Source: Methylophilaceae bacterium
Lineage (GTDB): Bacteria > Pseudomonadota > Gammaproteobacteria > Burkholderiales > Methylophilaceae
Assembly (NCBI GenBank): GCA_018398995.1
Contig: CP073759.1
Location: 930,001 to 994,000, forward strand
DNA: 64,000 bases
Direction of reading: 5' to 3'
The notes below the pieces were generated by a model, which was not told the origin of the DNA, made no database searches, and saw only the letters and a list, made by a program, of their open reading frames with translations. This document shows positions 31,774-39,880 of this stretch, piece by piece (the first letter of the stretch is position 1; each line of letters begins with the position of its first letter). A program made the translations under genes and the position numbers.

Positions 31774-32370
31774 ATGTTTAAAAAGCTCGTTATCGCCACT
31801 GGCAATCAGGGTAAATTGCGCGAAATAGAAGCCATGCTATCCCCGCTGAATATTACCGTTGTGCCGCAGTCCGATTATCATGTAAAAGAATCGCCTGAAC
31901 CGCATTGTACCTTTATCGAAAATGCGTTGGCTAAAGCGCGGCATGCTAGCCTAGCCACCCATCTACCAGCGCTTGCAGATGATTCTGGCCTGTGTTTAGA
32001 AGCGCTCAATGGCGAGCCAGGTGTGCAATCGGCTTACTTTGCTGGCAAACCAAGCAATGATGCTAATAACAACGCGCATTTAATCAATACCTTAAAGCAA
32101 CATGAAAACCGTTTTGGCTACTATTACTGTTGCTTGGTGCTGGTGCGCCGACACGATGACCCACAGCCGCTCATTGCAGAGGGCGTGTGGCAAGGTAGTA
32201 TCCTTAAAAAGCCACGTGGTACAAATGGTTTTGGCTACGACTCACTGTTTTTAGATAGCATGACAGGAAAATCTGCTGCAGAATTAAGCACAGAAATTAA
32301 AAATAAAATCAGCCACCGTGGTCAAGCATTACGCAAAATGTTGCATCTGATTGAACACTTAACGTATTAA
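31774..32370 (+). CDS. rdgB: XTP/dITP diphosphatase (non-canonical purine NTP pyrophosphatase)
   Basis: Removes ITP, dITP and XTP from nucleotide pools. It is 198 aa. The substrate-binding ATGNQGKLREIEAML is at the N-terminus, the general-base ADDSGLCLEALNG is near 70-82 and the C-terminal GTNGFGYDSLF is present. It is cotranscribed with rph. Confidence 0.97.
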   Translation: MFKKLVIATGNQGKLREIEAMLSPLNITVVPQSDYHVKESPEPHCTFIENALAKARHASLATHLPALADDSGLCLEALNGEPGVQSAYFAGKPSNDANNNAHLINTLKQHENRFGYYYCCLVLVRRHDDPQPLIAEGVWQGSILKKPRGTNGFGYDSLFLDSMTGKSAAELSTEIKNKISHRGQALRKMLHLIEHLTY

Positions 32371-32386
32371 GATACCCAATACCATT

Positions 32387-32605
32387 ATGTCAAAAATAAC
32401 TTTACCCATTTGGATACGCGATGATAAAAGTATTGTCGCTTGCACCGAAAAAATTCGCGTGATGAAAGAAAACTTTGATGAGATACAACAAATCACGCAA
32501 GATGCATTTGAGGATGGCTTGTTAATGGAAGTATCAGAAAAACAAATGCGCGAGGCATTGCACGCGTTGGTGGATAGCCTATTCAATCCTTACGAAAAAA
32601 AATAA
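32387..32605 (+). CDS. Small hypothetical protein
   Basis: A 72-aa acidic soluble protein of predicted alpha-helical content after residue 20, with no signal peptide and no motif I recognise. It starts 17 nt after rdgB and probably shares its transcript. The reading frame has normal codon use for the window. The opposite-strand frame of similar span is taken as its shadow. Confidence 0.65.
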   Translation: MSKITLPIWIRDDKSIVACTEKIRVMKENFDEIQQITQDAFEDGLLMEVSEKQMREALHALVDSLFNPYEKK

Positions 32606-32718
32606 TTTTACATTTTCCTCAAGTTGATAAAAGGCTGGACGATATAAATTCATACTGTAAAACAATCTAAACAACAGTCTGTTTTGCAGTTATTTTTATA
32701 TTCTAAAAGGAAAAAACG

Positions 32719-32829
32719 ATGAAAAAATTTGCTGCAGTTTTATTTGTACTATTCGCTGTAATGTCAAACGTTGCTATTGCTAGCGACAAAGAGTGCCATC
32801 CTGAGAAAGAGCATTGCGAGAAACACTAA
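32719..32829 (+). CDS. Small secreted Cys/His-rich peptide
   Basis: A 36-residue ORF with a good AAAGGA ribosome-binding site 8 nt upstream. The first ~21 residues form a clear signal peptide (KK, then a hydrophobic core, ending ANVAIA-like with AIAS as a likely cleavage site). The mature part is only ~15 residues and is dominated by C, H, E and K (CHPEKEHCEKH). The two Cys and three His could bind a metal, which is an inference. No family is recognised. It is flanked by non-coding sequence on both sides and may have its own promoter. Confidence 0.6.
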   Translation: MKKFAAVLFVLFAVMSNVAIASDKECHPEKEHCEKH

Positions 32830-32999
32830 ATAAGCAATTGTTGGCGGATAAATTCTTTTCCGCCAACAGTGTTTAGCTTATTTCCCAACTTCCTTTTATT
32901 TTTCTACTTTTGTAGTTTAAAGTTTGCGTACAATACGCAACATGTTCACACCACTATCAAGTAATCACTCAACAAACAGTACACGCAAAGGGGTCAGTT

Positions 33000-34820
33000 T
33001 TGGCTGACGCTATTCAAATTCTACAAACCACATTTGGATACGACCGCTTTCGAGATAAGCAACAAGCCATAGTCGAACATGTCATTGCAGGGCAAGATGC
33101 TTTAGTCCTAATGCCAACAGGTGGTGGCAAATCACTCTGTTATCAAATTCCTGCCATTGCGCGTGATGGATTGGCCATTGTTGTTTCGCCTTTAATTGCG
33201 CTCATGCAAGATCAAGTAGAAGCCTTGCAACAATTAGGTGTAAAGGCGGCGTTTTTAAACTCTAGCCTAAGCGCTGAAGATAATCAGCGCATCACCCGCC
33301 AAGCATTAGCAGGCGACATTAAAATATTATATGTTGCACCCGAACGGCTTACGGTTAACAGTTTTTTAGGCTTACTAGAAGAAGTAAACACGCACATCGG
33401 CTTGGCACTATTTGCCATTGATGAAGCGCATTGTGTATCGCAATGGGGACACGATTTTCGACCTGAATATCGACAATTAACGGTATTGCACAACCGCTTT
33501 CCGCATGTGCCAAGAATTGCACTTACTGCCACTGCCGATGCGCCAACCCGCGCAGAAATCATTTCGCAACTGGCATTAGAAAACGCCGCACAATTTGTCT
33601 CAAGTTTTGATCGGCACAATATTCGCTATCACGTCACCATTAAAGATAATGCACGTCAGCAATTACTCACGTTTTTAGAACGCGAACACCCTCATGATGC
33701 CGGCATTATTTATTGTTTATCGCGTAAAAAAGTCGAAGAAACCGCCGCTTGGCTAAGCGATAAAGGCTGGTCGGCATTGCCTTATCATGCTGGTTTGCCC
33801 GCATCAACCCGTGAGCAAAACCAACGGCGCTTTTTGCGCGAAGAAGGCATTATCATGGTGGCAACCATTGCATTTGGCATGGGCATTGATAAACCCAATG
33901 TCCGTTTTGTCGCGCACATGGATTTACCCAAAAGCATGGAAGGTTATTATCAAGAAACAGGCCGCGCAGGTCGCGATGGTTTGCCCGCCAACGCATGGAT
34001 GACATACGGCATGGGTGACGTGGTTTCTATGCGGCAAATGCTCGATAGCGGCGAAGCATCGGAAGAACGCAAACGCTTAGAACAAATGAAACTCAATGCC
34101 CTACTCGGCTATTGCGAAGCCACCGCTTGTCGCCACCAAACCATCTTGCGCTATTTTGGCGAAACGCATCCTGGCAACTGTGGCCAATGCGATAACTGCT
34201 TAGACCCTGTTGATACTTGGCTAGCCACCGAAGCGGTACAAATGGCACTCTCTTGCGTTTTTCGAACAGGCCAACGCTTTGGCGCAGGGCATTTAATTGA
34301 TGTGCTCATCGGTAAAAACACACCGCAAATCGAACGCTTTAGCCACCACAACGTAAGCACTTACGGCATCGGCAAAGCGCTCAATCAAGCGCAATGGAGC
34401 AGCGTCTATCGCCAACTGATTGCCGCAGGCTTTTTAGAAGCCGATGTTGAGGCCTATGGCGGATTACGCCTAACCGAATCAGCAAGACCAATATTAAAAG
34501 GTAAGCAAGAAATTTGGCTACGCCGCGACGCCACCCCAGAAAAACGCGCCAGCAAAGCCGAACGCTCCGCACGCTTAAAAGAAGCCTTTGAAGGCGCCAA
34601 TGACGACCCATTATGGCTAGCGTTAAAAGCCAAACGCATGGAATTAGCCAAAGAACAAGGTGTACCACCCTATGTCATTTTTCATGATGCCACGCTCATT
34701 GAAATCTTGAATCAAAAACCACAAGATTTGAACGCCATGGGGTTGATTAGCGGTGTTGGGCAGGCTAAATTAGAGCGGTATGGGGCAGCGTTTTTGGCAG
34801 TGATTGCAGAGATGGATTAA
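33000..34820 (+). CDS. recQ: ATP-dependent DNA helicase RecQ
   Basis: A 3'-5' helicase of recombinational repair. It is 606 aa from a TTG start preceded by AAGGGG. Walker A is MPTGGGKS near 39-46, the DEAH box is [19 protein letters not shown] (core [13 protein letters not shown]) near 142, and motif VI is [10 protein letters not shown]. The RQC zinc site has CEATACRHQ...CGQCDNC and the C-terminal HRDC domain occupies the last ~80 residues. No in-frame ATG fits. A 21-codon ORF (32942..33007) in another frame overlaps the start. Confidence 0.95.
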   Translation: MADAIQILQTTFGYDRFRDKQQAIVEHVIAGQDALVLMPTGGGKSLCYQIPAIARDGLAIVVSPLIALMQDQVEALQQLGVKAAFLNSSLSAEDNQRITRQALAGDIKILYVAPERLTVNSFLGLLEEVNTHIGLALFAIDEAHCVSQWGHDFRPEYRQLTVLHNRFPHVPRIALTATADAPTRAEIISQLALENAAQFVSSFDRHNIRYHVTIKDNARQQLLTFLEREHPHDAGIIYCLSRKKVEETAAWLSDKGWSALPYHAGLPASTREQNQRRFLREEGIIMVATIAFGMGIDKPNVRFVAHMDLPKSMEGYYQETGRAGRDGLPANAWMTYGMGDVVSMRQMLDSGEASEERKRLEQMKLNALLGYCEATACRHQTILRYFGETHPGNCGQCDNCLDPVDTWLATEAVQMALSCVFRTGQRFGAGHLIDVLIGKNTPQIERFSHHNVSTYGIGKALNQAQWSSVYRQLIAAGFLEADVEAYGGLRLTESARPILKGKQEIWLRRDATPEKRASKAERSARLKEAFEGANDDPLWLALKAKRMELAKEQGVPPYVIFHDATLIEILNQKPQDLNAMGLISGVGQAKLERYGAAFLAVIAEMD

Positions 34821-34827
34821 ATCAACA

Positions 34828-35648
34828 TTAACGTAAGGTGTACACGCTTGCGGTACGCCGTATGTAATTGTGTGACTTGTCATGCAGCGGACTGTAAACG
34901 ATTCCGCCCTCCGAGCTAAGTGCATTAGTTATCTCTCTTCTGATAGATTCTTTTTCGCCTTTAGGCGAGTTACTTTCTTTTAACTGCCTGAAAAGAAAGT
35001 AACCCAAGAAAACGGCACCCCGTCGCCAAGGCCTTCGGCTTCCCTGTGCTACTCAGCAAGCAAGGCGTCTGCGGAACTCGCCATATAAAAAACCATATGG
35101 CTCAAACAGTCCTCGACGAAATCCCCTTGCTTACCTCCGTTGCTCGGCATGGCTAAAGGGGGCGCAACACCTCCTGTATTTGGACGATTGCATCACTGAA
35201 CAAACATTAAACACCGTCATTCCCGCGAAGGCGGGAATCCAAATTAAATCTTTAAACTCAAATGGATTCCCATTTGCATGGGAATGACGGAAATGTAAAT
35301 TCCATCCTCGTTGGGTTGTTTTACTGTCCCTTTATCAAGCTGAGTAGCGCAGACAAAATAAGATGAAGGCAAGGACTTGTTTGAGCACCGCGACAGACTA
35401 CGTTTTGTGTAGTCTGTTAGGGCGAGTTCCGCAGCCGCTTATTTTGTTGAGCAACGCAAGGTACCCGTAGGGCTTGATAGCAGGGTGTCTTTTTCTTTCC
35501 CCTATTTCTTTTGGACAAGCAAAAGAAATAGGGTCGCCGTCACGCGAAATGGTTTAAGCAGGCATTTTGCAGAGCAAAAGCTCGCAAAATCGACTTGGTT
35601 GGTGCTTAGCATATATTTCATGCGGCGTACCGCAAGCGGGTACGCCCT
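34828..35648. repeat. ORF-free modular repeat element, copy 1 (left arm; interrupted by the IS110 element)
   Basis: About 828 bp of non-coding sequence, once the IS is removed, between recQ and the DUF2971 gene. It is bounded by imperfect 37-bp inverted repeats: 34828..34864 against 35619..35648 plus 36843..36849, matching at 32 of 37 positions. Each end is itself a REP-like hairpin around a GGTACGCC motif. Internal modules recur in copy 2. One module, 35331..35455, shares orientation (TTTATCAAGCTGAGTAGCGC start). Another, 35489..35600, is inverted relative to 46516..46632. No ORF of coding character is seen. Confidence 0.75.
35214..35290. repeat. 77-bp palindromic repeat inside copy 1
   Basis: The ends CCGTCATTCCC and GGGAATGACGG are perfect 11-bp inverted repeats. 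A secondary hairpin CCCGC..GCGGG sits at the left end, and a TGGATTCCC / GGGAATCCA pair lies inside. The CGTCATTCCCGCGAAGGCGGGAATCC type of unit is widely scattered in proteobacteria. Copy 2 lacks it at the homologous place, so it looks inserted. Confidence 0.7.
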
Positions 35649-35650
35649 TG

Positions 35651-35656
35651 TATTAT
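35651..35656 (+). promoter_or_regulatory. -10 half of the circle-junction promoter (left end)
   Basis: TATTAT at the left end. In the inserted form nothing like a -35 stands 17 nt upstream. When the right and left ends are joined through a single CT, TTGACG (36822..36827) falls exactly 17 nt upstream. Confidence 0.65.
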
Positions 35657-35661
35657 AACTA

Positions 35662-35828
35662 GGTGTAATATTTAATTATGTTACACCTGATGAGATGGAG
35701 TTGTGTGCGCCCTTGGGTTTTCAAGCCCGTCGCGTAGATAAAGCCCATTTCATCAGTTTTATCCATCTAAGCTCGAACGGTATCCTAGGCACATTTTACA
35801 ATGTAGCCCGCATTTACAAGGTAGATCA
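35662..35828 (+). ncRNA. Candidate IS110 bridge RNA
   Basis: The predicted transcript starts about 6 nt after the -10 and opens with a 5' stem-loop GGTGTAA/TTACACC (35662..35668 with 35681..35687). A target loop follows, closed by an 11-bp stem (35688..35698 with 35745..35755, one G-U). It carries the left target guide GTGCGCCCT (35705..35713) and right target guide TCGCGTAG (35730..35737). A donor loop is closed by ATCTA/TAGAT (35765..35769 with 35822..35826). It carries the left donor guide AACGGTATC (35776..35784), an internal hairpin (35788..35808) and the right donor guide TACAAG (35815..35820). Order and layout match the IS621 bridge RNA. The 3' end is estimated. Confidence 0.75.
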
Positions 35829-35831
35829 ATC

Positions 35832-36809
35832 ATGGACACTATCATTAAAGAAACACACATCTTAGGTATAGACATCGCGAAACATAAGTTTGATGTTGCG
35901 TTGATGGTTAAGACTAAATTCAAAAGCAAAGTATTTGAAAATAACCCAGTAGGATGTAATGCATTGGCTGAGTGGTTAAAGAAGCAAAAAGTGATGCATG
36001 TACATGCCTGTATGGAAGCCACAGGTGTTTATTGGGAAGCACTTGCTACTTACCTAGCCGATAACGGTCACAAGGTCAGTGTCGTGAATCCAGCCCAAAT
36101 ATCAGCCTATGGTAAAAGCATGTTGCAACGTGGCAAGACTGATTTACAAGATGCGCGTTTAATTGCGCGCTTTTGTGATAGAGAGCAACCTGAGGTTTGG
36201 GAGCCATTGCCAGTCAACCAGCGAGAACTGTTGCAATTGATGCGGCAATTGGAGCATTTGAAGGACAGCCATCAGGCTGAGTGTAATCGTTTAAAAACCA
36301 GCACAGGCTCAGTCAATGAAAGTATTGCAGCAACAGCTGACTTCCTCGCGTTGCAAATCAAACAACTCACTAAAAAGATAGAGCAGCATATTGACCAAGA
36401 CCCAACCTTAAAACAAAACCAAACCTTACTAGACTCCATCCCAGGTGTGGGTGATAAAACAGCGCCGTGGCTATTGGCATATCTTGGCACGGGCGAACGT
36501 TTTGGCCGTGGCAAACAAGCGGCTGCCTTTGCTGGTTTAAACCCTAGGCCTTGGCAGTCTGGGTCTAGCGTCAAAGGAAGGTCGCGCATTTCAAAGGTAG
36601 GCCATGCTGATTTGCGAAAAGTGCTTTTTATGCCGGCATTAGCCACTTATGGGCGTAAGAAAGCGTTTGTGGGGTTTGTTGAAAGGCTAAAAGCGAATGG
36701 CAAAGCGCCAAAAGAAATCATCATTGCGCTAATGCGTAAAATTATTACGATTGCTCAAGCTGTGTTGAAATCTCAAACACCATTTAAACCTGAATTACAT
36801 GCAAATTAA
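35832..36809 (+). CDS. IS110-family bridge-RNA-guided transposase/recombinase
   Basis: A 325-aa protein with the N-terminal RuvC-like DEDD domain: D14 (GIDIAKHKFD), E62 (MEATG) and D104/D107 (KTDLQDARL). A coiled region is at about 125-200, followed by the C-terminal Tnp domain with SIPGVGDKT (202-210) and the serine-bearing AGLNPRPWQSGSS (S243/S245). All catalytic positions look intact, and the reading frame is whole, so the element may be active. The start ATG lies just after the candidate bridge RNA. IS110 enzymes excise as circles and insert at a guide-specified target. Confidence 0.96.
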   Translation: MDTIIKETHILGIDIAKHKFDVALMVKTKFKSKVFENNPVGCNALAEWLKKQKVMHVHACMEATGVYWEALATYLADNGHKVSVVNPAQISAYGKSMLQRGKTDLQDARLIARFCDREQPEVWEPLPVNQRELLQLMRQLEHLKDSHQAECNRLKTSTGSVNESIAATADFLALQIKQLTKKIEQHIDQDPTLKQNQTLLDSIPGVGDKTAPWLLAYLGTGERFGRGKQAAAFAGLNPRPWQSGSSVKGRSRISKVGHADLRKVLFMPALATYGRKKAFVGFVERLKANGKAPKEIIIALMRKIITIAQAVLKSQTPFKPELHAN

Positions 36810-36821
36810 CGGATTAATTAG

Positions 36822-36827
36822 TTGACG
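36822..36827 (+). promoter_or_regulatory. -35 half of the circle-junction promoter (right end)
   Basis: TTGACG lies 13 nt inside the right edge of the IS, pointing outward. In the linear insert it has no partner -10. In the RE-CT-LE circle junction it pairs with TATTAT at a 17-nt spacing. Confidence 0.65.
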
Positions 36828-36849
36828 GGGCTAACGGTATCTACGTGAA

Positions 36850-37845
36850 CTATAGAGCATAATAGTGCTTCGTGTACTTTGACCAATGCTCAAGGCCAAG
36901 GTGATGCTTTGCTTCGTACTGCAGGACGGCCTTGGATGGGTCTATGGTTGATTTCTCAGCTTGAATCAACTCTTCGAAATGGGGATCATTCTCGATTTCC
37001 CGCTGTGCAATTTCAACCATGTGTTTCTTAACATTTTCATTTAATGTGGTGAAATACTCCGCCCATTCCACTCTAGCCTTTTCGCCTGTTGGGCTCTTAC
37101 CAGAAAGTTCCTCTAGAGGCCTTCTTTCTAGCAGATATGTTTCTGGTACTTTGACAATCTCGTAATACTTCGGAACCTTATGTTTTGTGGCTTCGTAGAA
37201 TTGTTTTCGAACTTCTTCAGGCACCTTTAACCCGAAAGTTATACTTCTTACCGCACGATAATCGTGAGGGATTGGGCCGTGAATATTCTCCAAAAGAATA
37301 CGAAATTCTTCTTCATAGCTCCACCTCGGAGATTTATGCCCGAGCATTGCTCGAACGGCTTTTTCAGCATTGCCTTGCAAATGTTGCATATCAAGGCTAG
37401 GAGGCTTATCTACATAATCCACTCCAAAGCAGTGGAGGTGCTGCTTTGAGCAAAACCGTGTTAATTGAGCAAGGTTGTACTCAATTGCAATGCCACAATG
37501 ACTTGCAGCGTAGTGCGCCCACATCAATTCATCAGTAACGTTACTCGATAGCGAAAACACACCGCTATTGTCCGTTGACTGACTTATTTGGCGCGCCAAG
37601 TCATAAAGTGACTTGGTTAATTCAGTTCGCTCTCCAATACCAACCAAGCCCTGAAGAAATGCTGTGATACCTGCTTGTATCTGATTTTGAAATATCCCTT
37701 CGTTTGGATCGTTCAATTTTTCACGGGTCGGCAAATACAAATAACTTTCAGCTATTGGCTCTAGGACCTGATTGACCGAACGCTTATCCAGCTTACCTTC
37801 TGAGGTGAGGGAGATAGCCTTATATTTATAATAGTTATCAGACAT
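36850..37845 (-). CDS. DUF2971-family protein
   Basis: 331 aa with no signal peptide or membrane helix. The DUF2971 pattern is visible: YKYKAIS at the start, a LPTREKLNDPNEG segment near 40-52, FSLSSNVTDELMWAHYAASHCGIAIEYN compressed to the LMWAHYAASHCGIAIEY core near 107-123, and WSYEEEFRIL near 175-184. The function is unknown; such genes are often accessory and patchily distributed. Its stop codon directly abuts the 37-bp inverted end of the repeat element. Roughly 260 nt of non-coding DNA separate its start from hemW. Confidence 0.8.
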   Translation of the reverse strand: MSDNYYKYKAISLTSEGKLDKRSVNQVLEPIAESYLYLPTREKLNDPNEGIFQNQIQAGITAFLQGLVGIGERTELTKSLYDLARQISQSTDNSGVFSLSSNVTDELMWAHYAASHCGIAIEYNLAQLTRFCSKQHLHCFGVDYVDKPPSLDMQHLQGNAEKAVRAMLGHKSPRWSYEEEFRILLENIHGPIPHDYRAVRSITFGLKVPEEVRKQFYEATKHKVPKYYEIVKVPETYLLERRPLEELSGKSPTGEKARVEWAEYFTTLNENVKKHMVEIAQREIENDPHFEELIQAEKSTIDPSKAVLQYEAKHHLGLEHWSKYTKHYYAL

Positions 37846-38104
37846 TTTTGTCTACTAACAGTCTGTTATACAGGATGGTGTCCCGCATAACATTATTATT
37901 TGGACGGTTTCCAGCTTAATGGGATTTTTATGCTGGTAGATTTCTGTAAGCTTATGATTTTAAAGGTTTATTGTTATTTCCATTTTTTATTTTTCCTTAA
38001 ATACTAGATTGAATCCTCAATTTACTAGAATATAAACTGACGCTCAAATTTCATTCAACTCTTTTATCACTAATTTATGCTGCTTAGAAAGCTATAATAC
38101 CCCC

Positions 38105-39325
38105 ATGATCCCCATTATCCCAGTCGCTGATTTCAACACAATTAACCAACATGCCCCTACCACTGGCAGCCATACCAAATCCGGCCTAAAAAACTCACCG
38201 CCTTTATCGCTTTATATTCACATTCCTTGGTGTGTGAAAAAGTGTCCTTATTGCGATTTTAATTCGCATGAGAGTCGGGCGGAGATTCCTGAACAACGAT
38301 ATGTAGCAGCGTTGATTGCGGATTTGGAGCAGTCTGTACCGCGGGTATATGGGCGCAAAATTCGGAGTGTGTTTTTTGGTGGTGGCACGCCGAGTTTGTT
38401 TAGCCCTGATTCTATTGCAGAAATACTGAGCGCGGTGAATATGTTGACGCCTTTAGAGTATGCGGCGGAGGTGACTTTAGAGGCGAATCCTGGCACGGTG
38501 GATACGGCGCATTTTGCGGGGTATAAAGCGGCTGGGGTGAATCGGGTTTCTTTGGGCATACAAAGCTTTAATGCAGATTATTTACAAGCATTGGGCAGAA
38601 TTCATGATGACAAACAGGCGATTGCGGCGGCAGAGCTGGCTTTAGCCACTTTTGACCGTGTGAATTTGGATGTAATGTATGGTTTGCCAAAACAATCGTT
38701 GGCGCATGCTTTGCAAGATGCGCAACAGGCGGTTGCGCTAAAGCCTGATCATTTGTCGTTTTATCATTTAACGTTAGAACCGAATACACCTTTTTATCGC
38801 ACGCCGCCGAGTTTGCCGAATGATGATGTAAGTGCGCAGATGCAAGAGGAAATAGAGCATCTCTTGGCGGAAAATGGTTATGTGCATTATGAAACGTCTG
38901 CTTTTTGTCTGCCAAAATCGCAAGCGCGGCATAACTTAAATTATTGGTCGTTTGGCGATTATTTGGGCATTGGTGCTGGGGCGCATAGCAAGCTGAGTTA
39001 TCACGATAAAATCACGCGCGAGACACGGCATAAACACCCCAAAGCCTTTATGGAAAACGCGGAAGCGGGCAATGCGGTTGATAGCACCTTGCTTATTGCT
39101 CAAGCAGATCTTGGCTTTGAATTTATGATGAATGCCTTGCGATTAACGGAAGGTTTTGATGCCGATTTGTTTCAGGAGCGGACAGGATTGCCTTTAATCA
39201 CCATTGCCAAACGCTTGAAACTAGCTGAGGAAAAAGGCTTGATTACGCGAGACGCGCAACAGATTAAACCAACATTATTGGGGCAACGCTTTTTAAATGA
39301 TTTGCTGGCGATTTTTTTAGAGTAG
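38105..39325 (+). CDS. hemW: HemW-type radical SAM protein (haem chaperone, formerly HemN-like)
   Basis: 406 aa. The radical-SAM cluster motif CxxxCxxC is at C43, C47 and C50 (PWCVKKCPYCDF). A GGGTPSLF segment is near 98 and the C-terminal HemN/HemW domain follows, with the GIGAGAHSK motif. The preceding residues 1-33 are less conserved, so a later start is possible. In this genome it stands alone rather than next to rdgB, its frequent neighbour in other proteobacteria. Confidence 0.93.
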   Translation: MIPIIPVADFNTINQHAPTTGSHTKSGLKNSPPLSLYIHIPWCVKKCPYCDFNSHESRAEIPEQRYVAALIADLEQSVPRVYGRKIRSVFFGGGTPSLFSPDSIAEILSAVNMLTPLEYAAEVTLEANPGTVDTAHFAGYKAAGVNRVSLGIQSFNADYLQALGRIHDDKQAIAAAELALATFDRVNLDVMYGLPKQSLAHALQDAQQAVALKPDHLSFYHLTLEPNTPFYRTPPSLPNDDVSAQMQEEIEHLLAENGYVHYETSAFCLPKSQARHNLNYWSFGDYLGIGAGAHSKLSYHDKITRETRHKHPKAFMENAEAGNAVDSTLLIAQADLGFEFMMNALRLTEGFDADLFQERTGLPLITIAKRLKLAEEKGLITRDAQQIKPTLLGQRFLNDLLAIFLE

Positions 39326-39341
39326 CAACTAACGCGAGAGA

Positions 39342-39869
39342 TTAGCTTTGTGGTGCGCCACCAGCGGATTGATTATTAATTGTAATTTGACTGAGTGTAT
39401 CTAATTGTTGTTTTAATTGATTCACTTTATCTTCTAGAACTTTAAGGTGTGCATTTTTTTCTGCAATTGCTGAGTCTAAGGCTTGTTTTTTCCCTGTTAA
39501 CTCTTGCTCATCCAAAATAAGCTGTTTACTCATTTTACTTGAACGCTTACTTTTTTTGACGCCAGTGCCCCTTACTGAGAGTGATTTAAGAGTTGGAATC
39601 ACAATTTGGGTTGAGGTTGGATAACGTGCATTGGCATCGGCATACATTTGCGTCTCTTGATTGAGTTGCTGGGTTTTGGCGATAAACACACGTTGCATAG
39701 CAGCGCTTTTGGGATAAAACATGGCTGCTAGCTCGATTAAACTTTCATTCGGCTGCATTTCCCATTGCATGGTTTCTTGGGCATTGGCTACTTTAGTTTG
39801 CGTGATACTCAAACTAAAGCAGATAAGTATTATCAATAATAATGGCAATTGAATTGTTTTTATCAGCAT
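39342..39869 (-). CDS. Secreted LysM-like/coiled-coil protein
   Basis: 175 aa. A signal peptide (about 1-31, ending VANAQE) is followed by a LysM-like segment WEMQPNESLIELAAMFYP...QIVIPTL (about 36-94). A basic SKRSSK patch and a coiled coil rich in K, L and Q (about 115-160) follow. The layout recalls the first part of FimV-type proteins but no FimV N-domain is present. It starts 11 nt after argH and is probably cotranscribed with it. No function is assigned. Confidence 0.65.
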   Translation of the reverse strand: MLIKTIQLPLLLIILICFSLSITQTKVANAQETMQWEMQPNESLIELAAMFYPKSAAMQRVFIAKTQQLNQETQMYADANARYPTSTQIVIPTLKSLSVRGTGVKKSKRSSKMSKQLILDEQELTGKKQALDSAIAEKNAHLKVLEDKVNQLKQQLDTLSQITINNQSAGGAPQS

Positions 39870-39880
39870 ATTATGCGCCT

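Larger units (their letters stand above)
35649..36842 (+). mobile_element. IS110-family insertion sequence with bridge-RNA left end
   Basis: About 1.19 kb. The ends are set by three agreeing signs. CT dinucleotides stand at both edges (35647..35648 and 36841..36842). Deleting the element with one CT rejoins the 37-bp inverted repeat of the host element. The predicted guides of the 5' non-coding RNA fit these edges and no others tried. The left end has 183 nt of structured non-coding DNA, then the transposase, then a 33-nt right end. There are no terminal inverted repeats and no target duplication beyond the core, as expected of IS110. Confidence 0.88.

Noticed and set aside
32942-33007. 21-codon ORF overlapping the recQ start as a regulatory leader peptide
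   Set aside because: It has no convincing ribosome-binding site and overlaps in another frame only by chance-level length.
35661-36842. Alternative left boundary of the IS at the CT of 35659..35660, which puts TGTAAT 18 nt from the right-end -35
   Set aside because: It fits the left donor guide loosely but leaves the left target guide 9 bp away from the core and does not restore the interrupted 37-bp inverted repeat. The CT at 35647..35648 satisfies every test.
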